A stretch of DNA of 64,000 nucleotides from Tolypothrix campylonemoides VB511288 (GTDB lineage: Bacteria; Cyanobacteriota; Cyanobacteriia; Cyanobacteriales; Nostocaceae): the NCBI GenBank assembly GCA_000828075.3, contig JXCB02000039.1, positions 452,890 through 516,889 on the forward strand, written 5' to 3'. Each line of letters opens with the position of its first letter. Position 1 is the first letter of the stretch. The position numbers were made by a program, and so were the translations under genes. Below are positions 16,937 to 25,774 of the stretch, one piece after another. The notes beneath the pieces are model-generated. The model saw only the letters and a list, made by a program, of their open reading frames with translations, was not told the DNA's origin and searched no databases.

Positions 16937-19330
16937 TCAAAACTTCAAAGTACGTGGCTTCCCATCGTCTTGAAATTGCTGCTCACCAACTCCCACAAGT
17001 TCAACAATCACCTCACGCGGCGATGGTGTCCATTCTCCCTCTCGCGCTCCAATTTCCACAATTGTTTGTTTTCCATCAGAGGAAACACGGTAATTTGTAG
17101 TTGCAAAAGCTCCTTTTTGATACTCAAATGTATGTCCATCGTCTTCGTAAAGTGTAAATTCACCGCTACCAGGAAAAACGCGTAACCTTAACTGCTCAAG
17201 TGGATGTTCATCAACATATTGCATGACAGGTTGCATGGGGATAATCGCACCAGCACGCACATAAAACGGCATTTTTTCCAATGGTGCATGGGCGAGGATA
17301 TGAACCGGACCAGAGTAACTTTCACCAGTCCACCAGTCATACCAAGTCCCTTCGGGTAAGTACACGGCGCGATGCTCGATTCCAGGGCGGTAAATTGGTG
17401 CAGCCATGAGGGAGGGACCGAGTAAAACTTGGTCGTAGAGTGTGTAGGTTGTGGGATCGTTGGGGAAATGGTAGAGTAATGGTCTTAGAATGGGCGCTCC
17501 TGTTGTTGCTGCTTCCCAGAAGAGGGTGTAAATATATGGCAGCAACTCGTAACGCAGATTGATGTATTCTCGACAGATATTCTCTGTACGCTCTCCGAAA
17601 ACCCACGGTTCATGACGAGCTGTACTCATTGCCGAGTGACCGCGCATCAAGGGATACAGCATTCCTACCTGCATCCACCGAGCGAATAATTCAGCGGTGG
17701 CGTTACCTGCAAATCCACCGATATCGCAACCTACAAACGCCACGCCAGAAAGTCCCATGTTAGACAGCATTGGCAGGGACATTTCTAAATGTTCCCACAA
17801 CGACTGATTATCGCCCATCCACACCGATGACCATCGGTGCACTCCTGCAAAACCAGAACGAGTCAGCACAAAAGAACGCTCATTAGAGCGCAGTCGTTGC
17901 AAACCCTCAGCAGAAGCTCGTGCCATTGACAAACCATACAAATTATGCACCTCTGCATGAGTCGCCCTTTCTTTAGATGAGGGGGATGACAGAGGAGTTT
18001 CTTCCCTCCCTCCCTCACTCCCCCACTCCCCCCCTCCTCCTTGGGGTGCATCCAAGGGAAACCAGATTTTATTACCACCATCCCCAAAAGGGCGATCGTC
18101 AATGGCTGGTTCGTTCATATCATTCCAAATTCCTGCAATACCGATATCTGTTAGGCTTTTGTGTAAATCGCCCCACCACTGACGCACATCGGAACGCAGA
18201 AAATCAGGAAAAACAGATTTTTCGGGCCATACGTAGCCGTGAAATAATCGTCCATCGGCTTGACGGACGAAATAGTTGTTTTCTATGCCTTGGTCAAAAA
18301 CGTGATAGTTCGCTTCTGGTTCGTACTTTACACCAGGATCTATAATTGTCACCGCCTTAAAGCCATCTTGCGCCAAGTCACCGATCAGTTTTGCAGGGTC
18401 AGGGAAGCGTTTGGGACTCCAGGTAAACACGCGATAGCCCCGCATATAGTCAATATCGAGGTGGATGACATCGCAGGGAATGCGGCGATCGCGGAATTCT
18501 CGCGCCAGTTCACGCACAACAACTTCAGATTCATAACTCCAGCGACATTGGTGATAGCCAATCGACCATTTTGGCGGTAACGGCATTCTACCAGTAAGCT
18601 GGGTGTAGGTGCGGAGAATTTGGGCAGGTTCGGGACCATAGATGATGTAGTAGTCCAACTCGCCGCCGCGAGTTTCCATTTTCCAGACACCCGGTTTCTC
18701 TGCGCCAATGTCGAACTGACTCCAGAACGTTGTGTTGAAGAAAACACCGTAACTTAGTTCAGGACGCAAGGCAATAAAAAATGGAATTGCCTGGTACATT
18801 TCATCCGTCAGGGAATTGTAATCTAAAGCATCAACCGTCCAATTCGTTTTGACTTCGCTAAGTTTGTCAAGTAAGCCCGTACGTTCCCCAAAGCCGTAGA
18901 AATGCTCTTCGGCTTCTATGTGTTTCCATGCAGCAACTGCACCCAAGCGCCAACCCATACCTAAATCTGTATCTTGGGCAAAGGAACGACCAGATTTGTC
19001 GAAGCAGGTGATACGGCAATTTTGGCGCTGTACACTCACACGTATTTGCTCTGTTTCAATTTCTACTGTTGCGTCACTTTCCCGCACCTGGAAGGGTATG
19101 ACTGCCCATTCTGTATCATCCGGTGCGATCGCCCAAGGACGGCGGCTTGTAAATTCGCCATTAGGTGACATCCGTACACGAATTAAGTTTGGTGCTAGCA
19201 CGCTGATGGCTACGCGTGAGTCACCACACTCAAGGTTGATAGTGCGTTCATCCCAATGTACGGCTTGTACTGTACCGATGGTTGTCCAAGGTTGGTCAGT
19301 TGTAGGCAGTTTTCCAAAGTATTGCGGCAT
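16937..19330 (-). CDS. GH31 family alpha-glucosidase
   Basis: Retaining alpha-glycosidase acting on alpha-glucosides or similar sugars. About 797 residues with N-terminal beta-sandwich, (beta/alpha)8 barrel and C-terminal beta domains. The nucleophile Asp lies in GIWNDMNEP and the acid/base Asp in WMGDN; other GH31 blocks are HLDIDYMRGYRVFTWSPKRFP, GCDIGGFAGN, MRGHSA and YVRAGAIIPMQP. The ATG at 19330 is chosen over one 12 codons upstream because GGAGG sits 4 bases before it. A Gly/Ser/Glu-rich stretch (APQGGGGEWGSEGGREETPL) between the nucleophile and HAEVHNLYG is encoded by a CT-rich low-complexity insertion and is absent from what is usual for the family, but the frame is kept. No signal peptide, so probably cytoplasmic. 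Confidence 0.93.
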   Translation of the reverse strand: MPQYFGKLPTTDQPWTTIGTVQAVHWDERTINLECGDSRVAISVLAPNLIRVRMSPNGEFTSRRPWAIAPDDTEWAVIPFQVRESDATVEIETEQIRVSVQRQNCRITCFDKSGRSFAQDTDLGMGWRLGAVAAWKHIEAEEHFYGFGERTGLLDKLSEVKTNWTVDALDYNSLTDEMYQAIPFFIALRPELSYGVFFNTTFWSQFDIGAEKPGVWKMETRGGELDYYIIYGPEPAQILRTYTQLTGRMPLPPKWSIGYHQCRWSYESEVVVRELAREFRDRRIPCDVIHLDIDYMRGYRVFTWSPKRFPDPAKLIGDLAQDGFKAVTIIDPGVKYEPEANYHVFDQGIENNYFVRQADGRLFHGYVWPEKSVFPDFLRSDVRQWWGDLHKSLTDIGIAGIWNDMNEPAIDDRPFGDGGNKIWFPLDAPQGGGGEWGSEGGREETPLSSPSSKERATHAEVHNLYGLSMARASAEGLQRLRSNERSFVLTRSGFAGVHRWSSVWMGDNQSLWEHLEMSLPMLSNMGLSGVAFVGCDIGGFAGNATAELFARWMQVGMLYPLMRGHSAMSTARHEPWVFGERTENICREYINLRYELLPYIYTLFWEAATTGAPILRPLLYHFPNDPTTYTLYDQVLLGPSLMAAPIYRPGIEHRAVYLPEGTWYDWWTGESYSGPVHILAHAPLEKMPFYVRAGAIIPMQPVMQYVDEHPLEQLRLRVFPGSGEFTLYEDDGHTFEYQKGAFATTNYRVSSDGKQTIVEIGAREGEWTPSPREVIVELVGVGEQQFQDDGKPRTLKF

Positions 19331-19639
19331 GCATCCTCCAACGTAGACGGCTGATAACAACAGCAACTGTAGTACAGCCTACCATTGGGTATAAACCTAC
19401 TCATGGATGAATTCCTGAATACTTTGCTATTGATATTATTTCTAAATTGAATCTAAGTAAGTACCTGTAGGTGGAGATTTTATTACCAAACTTGTTTTAG
19501 TCTGACTATTAAATCATTCTTAAAAAGATTTATTATCTTCCTTAAGTAAGAAGTTAAGCCTTTGGAGACTTGCAAACATTTAAATTGTTAAGTTTACTAA
19601 ATCTATTATTTTGAAAGATTAATGCACGAAAGGCTATTA
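19331..19639. other. Intergenic region, no gene seen
   Basis: 309 bp between divergent genes, AT-rich toward the right. It must hold both promoters; nothing else is recognised. Confidence 0.5.
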
Positions 19640-19846
19640 ATGTCGCTTAAGGAAAAAGAGGAATTTTTCCATATACAACTAGTCAAACATGGTGTGGAAT
19701 ACCACAAAGCAGCAGAAGTTGCCAAGATTATAGTCTCTGGAAAACCTGATGAACTTTTAACGGACAAAGAGAGACAACTTGCTATGGAAGTTTGCAGACA
19801 ATGGATAAGACAGCGCCAACGCTTGGCTTTAATATACGGGCAATAG
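19640..19846 (+). CDS. Small conserved-looking hypothetical protein
   Basis: 68 residues, helical, charged (SLKEKEEFFHIQLVKHGVEYHKAAEVAKIIVSG, then DKERQLAMEVCRQWIRQRQRLAL). GAAAGG lies 6 bases before the ATG at 19640, which is preferred over an ATG six codons upstream. No family is recognised. It precedes the DUF421 remnant by a few tens of bases. Confidence 0.6.
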   Translation: MSLKEKEEFFHIQLVKHGVEYHKAAEVAKIIVSGKPDELLTDKERQLAMEVCRQWIRQRQRLALIYGQ

Positions 19847-19879
19847 AGTATAAATCAATGCCCGACATTAAGCGCATAG

Positions 19880-20165
19880 GTGATTTGGAGATTGACCTTG
19901 GTTGGTCTGGACATTTTTATGTTGCTGTGGAAGAGGCGATCGCCCCAGATAAATAACCAGATAAACAAGTTGATTGACGGTATACCGATGGTTGTTGTTG
20001 AAGATGGGCGATCGCTCAAAGACCGTATGCACAAGGCGCGGCTTCAGGAAGAAGACATTCTGATGGTTGCACGCCAATGCAAAGGCTTTGCGAATGGGTC
20101 AAATTAAATACGCCGTGACCGAACGCAGCAGGAGGATTTCAATTATTCCAAAACAGAAAAGTTAA
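19880..20165 (+). pseudogene. DUF421 (YetF-like) C-terminal remnant, frameshifted
   Basis: The first part reads as a membrane-proximal helix then WKRRSPQINNQINKLIDGIP, MVVVEDGRSLKDRMHKARLQEEDILMVARQ, and the continuation GQIKYAVTERSRRISIIPK is found in a different frame from about 20094. Together they match the C-terminal domain of DUF421/YetF membrane proteins (IDGxPxVLIEDG ... KARxxEEDxLxxAR ... VKYAxLExxGxISVIPK). The N-terminal membrane domain is missing and the frame is broken, so it is non-functional. Confidence 0.7.
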
Positions 20166-20469
20166 ACTTTTTATCTAGTATTTTTATCTAGTGAAATATT
20201 ATTTTCCATTTGGCTTATTTTTCTAGTATTCGCAAAAACTTGTCAAATATTTAGAAATATTGATTTTTTTTTAGGTATTCTTACAGTTGTTAATATCTAA
20301 AAAAGATTTCTGCTAAATTTTTAGTGTTATAAAAATTTGCACCTCAAAGTACCGAGGAAAGAGCGAGCTTCCATCGCAAATAGACTGCGGGGACAAGTTC
20401 ACCGTGCTGATTTGCCTGTACCACCAGTTATTGTCACACAATTGTTATATTTGATACCAAAAATTGAAC
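20166..20469. other. Intergenic region, no gene seen
   Basis: 304 bp, strongly AT-rich up to about 20340. A short open frame from about 20337 has no recognisable protein. It presumably carries the promoter of the PEP-CTERM gene. Confidence 0.45.
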
Positions 20470-21147
20470 ATGACGAAAATAGCAACCAAGATAGTGTTTT
20501 CTGCTTTGGGAGTAACAGCAATTAGTCTTTTGTCTTCTGTGACACCAGCAAGCGCTACCATTTTGGTGGAACCCCTCGTGACCACACAGAATGAAGACAT
20601 CTTAAGAACGAGAAACCCGAGAGCGCTTGGACCAGAAATAACACCTGGGCTAGTCATAGAATATGGTGTCCCAGATGTAGCGAACAACCTCTTAAATGCT
20701 ACTGGGCAAGATATAGGAAGCTTGGTTTTTGAATTAGAAACGCTATCTTATACTAATCCAAATTCCACTCCACCGTTCAATAATGAGCCAGTGCAGTGGG
20801 GAGATGTTAATGGAGATGGGAAGATTGGTTTTTCTAACGTTCCTGGTCTCAATGATATTTTTACAAACGTTACCATCACGGATAACGTCCTCACCTATAG
20901 TGGTGGTGTCATACCCAACGGAACGGTGTTTTTCAATCCATTCTCTAGTCAGCCTGATTTACGCCCAGGTCGTGGTATCATCCCACCAGCACCACCTGCA
21001 CCAGCAGATCAAGATGGCCCCATCCGCGTGAAAAGCTATTACACTGCTGTTCCCGAACCAACTTCCGCCTTGGCTTTACTGTTGCTTGGTGGCATAAGCT
21101 TAGCTTCAAGATTACAGCGGAAACTGAAGCAGCTAACTCATTATTGA
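20470..21147 (+). CDS. PEP-CTERM sorting domain protein
   Basis: About 225 residues, exported. N-terminal signal peptide (KIATKIVFSALGVTAISLLSSVTPASA), a middle domain with an EF-hand/dockerin-like loop WGDVNGDGKIGFSNVPGLNDIF that could bind calcium, and the C-terminal PEP-CTERM anchor: VPEPTSALALLLLGG helix and basic tail (RLQRKLKQ). Such proteins are processed by an exosortase and are often part of the sheath or biofilm matrix. The cargo function is unknown. The IS200/IS605-type element begins at its stop codon. Confidence 0.88.
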   Translation: MTKIATKIVFSALGVTAISLLSSVTPASATILVEPLVTTQNEDILRTRNPRALGPEITPGLVIEYGVPDVANNLLNATGQDIGSLVFELETLSYTNPNSTPPFNNEPVQWGDVNGDGKIGFSNVPGLNDIFTNVTITDNVLTYSGGVIPNGTVFFNPFSSQPDLRPGRGIIPPAPPAPADQDGPIRVKSYYTAVPEPTSALALLLLGGISLASRLQRKLKQLTHY

Positions 21148-21260
21148 CACTCCCACGGCTATGAAGATTTCGCTTCGCTCATCTTCACAAAAAGCCGTGG
21201 GATTCTAGGCTCAACGTCGGAAGTTGCTTATGCAGGTTTGCACCAACATGAGTAGAGCTT
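21148..21260 (-). ncRNA. Candidate omega RNA region at tnpB 3' end
   Basis: TnpB proteins use an RNA transcribed from the 3' end of tnpB through the element end, whose last bases beyond the element act as guide. Here the tnpB 3' end and the CCACGGCT hairpin lie in that position. The RNA itself is inferred from family knowledge; its limits are not visible. Confidence 0.35.
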
Positions 21261-22441
21261 CCAACTCCCCTAGCGTTTCTTGCCTTCTTCTTAGAAGTCG
21301 GCTTGCTTTCCCCATGCCCTGAGGTAGCAATTTTTTCTTTGCCCTTACGAAGTATATTGATTGCAGCCGCATAGTCACGTTGCAGAACACAACCACATTT
21401 GCAAGTGTGCGTTCTAGTTGACAACGATTTCTTAACCATCGTGCCGCATTTTGGACACTCCTGTGAGGTATAGTGTGGTTCCACAGCAAGTGCTACCTTC
21501 CTATACTTTTGGGCAAAGTATTCTAGATAGCTCCGAAACTGTCTCCATCCAGCGTCATTAATGCTTTTTGCTAGATGGTGGTTACGCACCATATTTTTAA
21601 CCTGCAAGTTTTCGTAGACGCATAAGTCGTTAGACCGCATGACGTGACGCGCCCTCGATTTGGCGTGTTCGGTACGTTGTCTACTTATCTTCAGGTGCTT
21701 ACGTGCGTATCGGTTTCGAGCCTTCTTTCTACCGTTCTTACCTTTCTCCTTTTTGTATATTCTTCGTTGAACGTGCTTAACTTGTTTCTCGGTTTTACGC
21801 AAAAAACGAGGATTGGGTTCATGGTATCCGTTTGAGTCGGTATAGAAGTGTTCCAATCCAAAATCTAAACCAATCTCTTGACCTGTAAATTGAACCGTTT
21901 CCTTGCATTCCACATCAACACAGAATTGGACATAGTACCCATCAGCACGACGGACAATCCGAACTCGTTTAACGGACTTAACAGGATGCGTGTGTATGTC
22001 CCATTTGCCCATTAGCTTGAGTTCACCAATGCCTTTTTTATCAGTGAAAGTGATTCTACGCTTTGTTGGGTGTAGTGACCATCCACTAGTTTTGTATTCA
22101 ACAGAACGGTTGTCATGTTGAAAACGTGGGAATCCTTTCTTCCCTGGTTTAGCTTTTTTGCAGTTATCGTAAAATCGAGAAATAGCAAGCCATGCTCTCT
22201 CGGCAGCAGCTTGTACTGCCATTGAATTAAGTGCTGCAACAAAGGGAAAGTTAGCGCGTAGTACTGTTGAATATCGGCTAATAGCAGCATTATTAATACT
22301 GTCCTCTTTAGAAGAGTCCATCCAATAACGCAAACACTTATTTCTAACAAATTGAGTAGTCTTAATAGATTCTTCAATTGCTTGATATTGTGCTTTATTA
22401 GCTTTTGCTTTGTATTCTAGAACTAACACGCGCTCACTCAC
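21185..22441 (-). CDS. tnpB: TnpB RNA-guided endonuclease (IS200/IS605 family)
   Basis: 418 residues. TnpB cleaves DNA next to a short target-adjacent motif under omega-RNA guidance and helps retain the element. RuvC catalytic residues appear intact: Asp in EIGLDFGLEHF, Glu in CVYENLQVKNM and Asp in LQRDYAAAINI. A four-Cys zinc ribbon (CPKCG ... CKCG with an intervening THTC) lies between the last two. The N-terminal helix-turn-helix/wedge region (YQAIEESIKTTQFVRNKCLRYW) is complete. GTG start with AAGGAGG upstream. No frameshift is seen, so the protein is probably active. Confidence 0.93.
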   Translation of the reverse strand: MSERVLVLEYKAKANKAQYQAIEESIKTTQFVRNKCLRYWMDSSKEDSINNAAISRYSTVLRANFPFVAALNSMAVQAAAERAWLAISRFYDNCKKAKPGKKGFPRFQHDNRSVEYKTSGWSLHPTKRRITFTDKKGIGELKLMGKWDIHTHPVKSVKRVRIVRRADGYYVQFCVDVECKETVQFTGQEIGLDFGLEHFYTDSNGYHEPNPRFLRKTEKQVKHVQRRIYKKEKGKNGRKKARNRYARKHLKISRQRTEHAKSRARHVMRSNDLCVYENLQVKNMVRNHHLAKSINDAGWRQFRSYLEYFAQKYRKVALAVEPHYTSQECPKCGTMVKKSLSTRTHTCKCGCVLQRDYAAAINILRKGKEKIATSGHGESKPTSKKKARNARGVGSSTHVGANLHKQLPTLSLESHGFL

Positions 22442-22527
22442 CTCCTTGTATTTTCTGTAAAATTAATCTAACATAATATGGTTGATAGATACAAGCTATT
22501 GACCACAAGTTTACACGATTTTTATAT

Positions 22528-22923
22528 ATGCTTGACAAGTATAGGCACAAAACAACGTCAGTCACGTTGATTAACTATCATTTCGTATGGATACCAAAAA
22601 GAAGAAAAAAAGTATTATACGGACTAGTTGCAAAACGACTAGAAGAATTGCTTTATGAAAAAACGAAAGAGCTAGATTGTGAGATCCTAGCTCTTGAAAT
22701 TATGGAAGACCACGTTCATCTATTTCTTTGTTGTCCGCCTACTTTAGCACCAGACCAAATAATGTTTCGATTAAAAGGATATACATCAAGAATCCTTAGA
22801 CAAGAATTTCCATACTTGCTTAAACTGCCTTCAATGTGGACTAGAAGTTATTTTTGTGGTACTGCTGGAGATGCTTCAAGTGAAACAATTAAAAAGTATA
22901 TAGCTAATCAAAAGACAAGATAG
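22528..22923 (+). CDS. tnpA: IS200/IS605 transposase TnpA (Y1 HUH)
   Basis: 131-residue single-strand DNA transposase. The HUH motif is DHVHLFLCC, and the catalytic tyrosine lies in IKKYIANQ near the C-terminus; VTLINYHFVWIPKRRKKVL is the family N-terminal strand. Complete length and no stops imply an active element. Oriented away from tnpB with an 86-bp gap. Confidence 0.94.
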   Translation: MLDKYRHKTTSVTLINYHFVWIPKRRKKVLYGLVAKRLEELLYEKTKELDCEILALEIMEDHVHLFLCCPPTLAPDQIMFRLKGYTSRILRQEFPYLLKLPSMWTRSYFCGTAGDASSETIKKYIANQKTR

Positions 22924-23242
22924 ACTGCACCTGAAGGTGCAACGCATTCATCCCACGGCTAAAAGCCGATGGGCTTTCTGCTCTCGATATTGTAATTAAA
23001 TAGATTTCTTGCAAAAGTATGATGAATGGATATTTAGAACCACAGATTCACCTCATGGAACACAGATAAATTATCTGTGTGCATCTGTGTCCATCTGTGG
23101 TTTTTTTTCATAAAATTGACTTTTGCAAGCCAGCTCAACATGAGTAAATGTAGGATGGGAAGCGCGAAGCGTAACCCATGCTGTCCTTTGCGATTGATGC
23201 GTTAGCCTTGGAAGACCGCATCCTACAAAAAATTCTGTCCGC
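22924..23242. other. Intergenic region made of element end and repeats
   Basis: 319 bp holding the tnpA-side element end, the ACCACAGAT palindromic repeat copy 2, and a further inverted pair GTAGGATG (about 23151) and GCATCCTAC (about 23217) that bounds a 75-bp block. No gene is seen. Confidence 0.7.
22999..23130. repeat. Palindromic ACCACAGAT-type repeat, copy 2
   Basis: Outer arms TTCTTGCAAAAGT and ACTTTTGCAAG bound inner arms AGAACCACAGATTC and ATCTGTGGTTT, with ACACAGATAAATTATCTGTGT at the centre. Related to copy 1 near 16.7 kb. No clear target duplication. Confidence 0.75.
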
Positions 23243-25318
23243 TTACTTAGCTTGTACTGGCACAACTTCTGGGTCATCATCAAGTGACAGGAGAAATTCA
23301 ATCAAATCAGTTTGGTCTTGAGTGGAAAAACCTGCCTGTTTATCCACCCAGTAATTGTGTCCACTACCGTCTGCATTTGACTTTTGCAACTCAGCCTCAG
23401 CGCGGTTAGCTAAAACGACTTGTCTACGCAAATTACGGTCTACAAGTGTCCGCAGGCTGGTATTCGGATCTGGTAGAATGCCATTTAACAATGTGCCTGG
23501 TATTCCCAGCTGGTCAGGATTAACAATCTCATAGCCATTTTCATCCACTTTCAATGCTTCTGGTCCTGCTGCGGCACCGCCATCATGCAGATACGGTGCG
23601 GTAACGTGAAGTCCAATCAAGCTAGGAACTTTGTAACCACCTGCGTTACCAATGGCAAAGGCAAGCTTGAAGTCTTCTTCTGATGTGATGTCTGTGGGAA
23701 CTTCCAGTATAGGGGGGTTTGCTGGCAAGGGAACTGACACGTTACTGGGATATGTTTGCGGTGCCACAAAGTTACGGGCGACGGGTGCTTGTGCCTTTGC
23801 CCGTGAAGGCTGAGATTTGATTTCCTGTTCAGCAATGACATGATTGTTAGTGAAATACCGCCCACTATGACATTCAACGCACCCAGCCTGTGTGAAAATG
23901 ACTGCGCCGCGCTTCACCGCGTCTGAATTGGTAGATTGATTTGGCGGCGGTGCTAGCGAGTTTTGAAACGCTGACATTCCATTGAGTTGTGCCGCAACTG
24001 GCATTCCCGGTGAATTTGCCATCAACCCATCAAGGATAAACGGTGAACCCTTCGGGTATCCGGGCATGGGAATCACCTCGTTGATGATAGGTGTGCCAGG
24101 AGTTGGGTCATTTTTCAGGAAAAATTCCGATGGTTTAGCGCCTTGTGGCAACCTAAACATTGGATTAGCGGCATTTTGCAGAATGACGCCTAAGTACGTA
24201 TCTTTGTCAATGCCTAAAAGCTGCTGGCTAGCATCAGCAGTTGATGTTTGGTCTGAGTTTGTCCCATGAACGTTGCTGTTGAGTGAAGTCAGTCCGTGGA
24301 ACCAGCCAATCGCAGAATTTCCACTCCAGCCGTAGGGGTACGCACCGAAAGTATAGGAAGATGGATTTTGAGAGGGATTGTTGTCATTGTCAGGGGTTGA
24401 GTCAAAGTTGCCAGGTGCCCAAGTTAAAAATTCGGCATCAACAGCATCTTCTAAAGCTTTTGCATCTGGTAGACGTGCTTCATTGTTATCAAATTTGATG
24501 TAAGTATGTTCACCACGACGAATTGTCAAAGGATTAACACTAGTTTGCCGGAACCATGCTGCTGAGTTACTGGCTAATGCGACAATTAACCCGGTATTCA
24601 GGTCGTTGTTGGGTGCGCCTTCGATGATGCGTCCGGTGTCTATATCAACCTTTGCATGGCATGCCGCGCAGGTGACACCCATACGAATTTTGCCGTCGTT
24701 GATGTGCATGATAATTCCCAAAGGAACGAGGGAATTAGCGGGAACGTCAAGTCCGGTGTTGAGGATATCGCCTTCTTTGAAAGTGCGTTTCCCCACCTTC
24801 ATATCCCGATCCATCGTCACTTGCAGATTTGTTGTAGGCTTACCACCAAGGGCTAATATTGCTTTCGTCAAGTTGCCGATATTCATCGGACCATCTAAAG
24901 CACCAGTGACATCAGTAAAGAAAACCTCATTCCCAAAGGTTTCTGTATAAAAAGCTTTACGCCCAATATTTATCAAATCCTGAGTGATAGCAACCGCTCC
25001 ATTATCTGCTGAGAGTTGCTGTTTACCTTCTTCTGTTTTTAGCAAACTTGCTGCTTCATCTTTAGTGATAACCTTACCGAGCAGATCATAGGAGCCAATC
25101 TCTTGGGCTGTAGGCTGCGTCTTTTGCGTATACGTCTTGTTAATACTTGGCGTTCTTGGCAATGCAATGTCAATTTGGTATGCCCAAAACCCAATAAAGA
25201 GAATCAAGGCAAGCAGTATAATAACCCCGCGCAACCGCGTGAAAGTTTGAAGAAATCCAACTTTCGGCGCTTTCGAGTTATTAGCTTCGTTTTCGGTTTG
25301 CTCTGGGGAAGACAACAT
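23243..25318 (-). CDS. Membrane-anchored di-heme cytochrome c protein
   Basis: 691 residues with an N-terminal membrane helix (GVIILLALILFIGFWAYQI) and a large extracytoplasmic part. Two c-type heme sites: CAACH in GVTCAACHAKVDIDTG near residue 217 and CVECH in QAGCVECHSGRYFT near 480. The second domain (SLIGLHVTAPYLHDGGAA) has the look of di-heme cytochrome c peroxidase/MauG-like proteins. The substrate and electron partner are unknown. The 75-residue membrane protein gene lies 36 bp upstream on the same strand, so they are probably one transcript. Confidence 0.85.
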   Translation of the reverse strand: MLSSPEQTENEANNSKAPKVGFLQTFTRLRGVIILLALILFIGFWAYQIDIALPRTPSINKTYTQKTQPTAQEIGSYDLLGKVITKDEAASLLKTEEGKQQLSADNGAVAITQDLINIGRKAFYTETFGNEVFFTDVTGALDGPMNIGNLTKAILALGGKPTTNLQVTMDRDMKVGKRTFKEGDILNTGLDVPANSLVPLGIIMHINDGKIRMGVTCAACHAKVDIDTGRIIEGAPNNDLNTGLIVALASNSAAWFRQTSVNPLTIRRGEHTYIKFDNNEARLPDAKALEDAVDAEFLTWAPGNFDSTPDNDNNPSQNPSSYTFGAYPYGWSGNSAIGWFHGLTSLNSNVHGTNSDQTSTADASQQLLGIDKDTYLGVILQNAANPMFRLPQGAKPSEFFLKNDPTPGTPIINEVIPMPGYPKGSPFILDGLMANSPGMPVAAQLNGMSAFQNSLAPPPNQSTNSDAVKRGAVIFTQAGCVECHSGRYFTNNHVIAEQEIKSQPSRAKAQAPVARNFVAPQTYPSNVSVPLPANPPILEVPTDITSEEDFKLAFAIGNAGGYKVPSLIGLHVTAPYLHDGGAAAGPEALKVDENGYEIVNPDQLGIPGTLLNGILPDPNTSLRTLVDRNLRRQVVLANRAEAELQKSNADGSGHNYWVDKQAGFSTQDQTDLIEFLLSLDDDPEVVPVQAK

Positions 25319-25354
25319 GATACCTATCTTAAAAATGGGGGAGATGGAGGGACT

Positions 25355-25582
25355 TTAAAATCCTCGACCACAGATAGAATCAACAACTGCGGCTGGCTGA
25401 TTACTATTGCGTTCTCGACATAGCAAAGTTTGAGCTAGACGTTGCTGAAAATAGTATCTATGAGCAATCCAGCCGATAGGCGTACCAGCAATAGTACCAA
25501 TAATCAGACCAGTAATCAGACTATAAACAAGATGCTTTCTTTTGATAGTATTTTGTGTAACAGCAGTGTCTTGTCCTAACAT
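25355..25582 (-). CDS. Small single-helix membrane protein
   Basis: 75 residues with one hydrophobic segment (LVYSLITGLIIGTIAGTPIGWIA) followed by a soluble tail with two Cys (LLCRERN, SICGRGF). It has no recognised family. Placed 36 bp ahead of the di-heme cytochrome gene and most likely co-transcribed with it, perhaps an assembly partner. Confidence 0.6.
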   Translation of the reverse strand: MLGQDTAVTQNTIKRKHLVYSLITGLIIGTIAGTPIGWIAHRYYFQQRLAQTLLCRERNSNQPAAVVDSICGRGF

Positions 25583-25774
25583 AAAACTCTTTTTAGATAC
25601 GAATTTTCAAGAATTTTCAAATAGTTATAGTTAAACAGATATAGGTAGGGCACAGCCCCACCTACAGTTCTTTGATTTCTTTAAGCACACCATACTCTAG
25701 AGGAAGCCTCTTTGGAAATCTACGAGAAGCTTCAGAGCGAGCGTCTAGAGAACTTAGAATGTTTTAAGAATGTT

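Larger units (their letters stand above)
21148..22985. mobile_element. IS200/IS605-family insertion sequence with divergent tnpA and tnpB
   Basis: About 1.84 kb containing intact tnpB (left, minus strand) and tnpA (right, plus strand). The left end carries an imperfect hairpin with CCCACGGCT and AGCCGTGGGA arms (21152-21200); the right end carries ATCCCACGGCT followed by AGCCGATGGG (about 22951-22972). Subterminal hairpins rather than terminal inverted repeats and no target duplication fit this family, which transposes as single strands. Exact ends are estimated. Confidence 0.85.

Noticed and set aside
20337-20525. 62-codon plus-strand frame
   Set aside because: Overlaps the start of the PEP-CTERM gene in another frame; no recognised protein.
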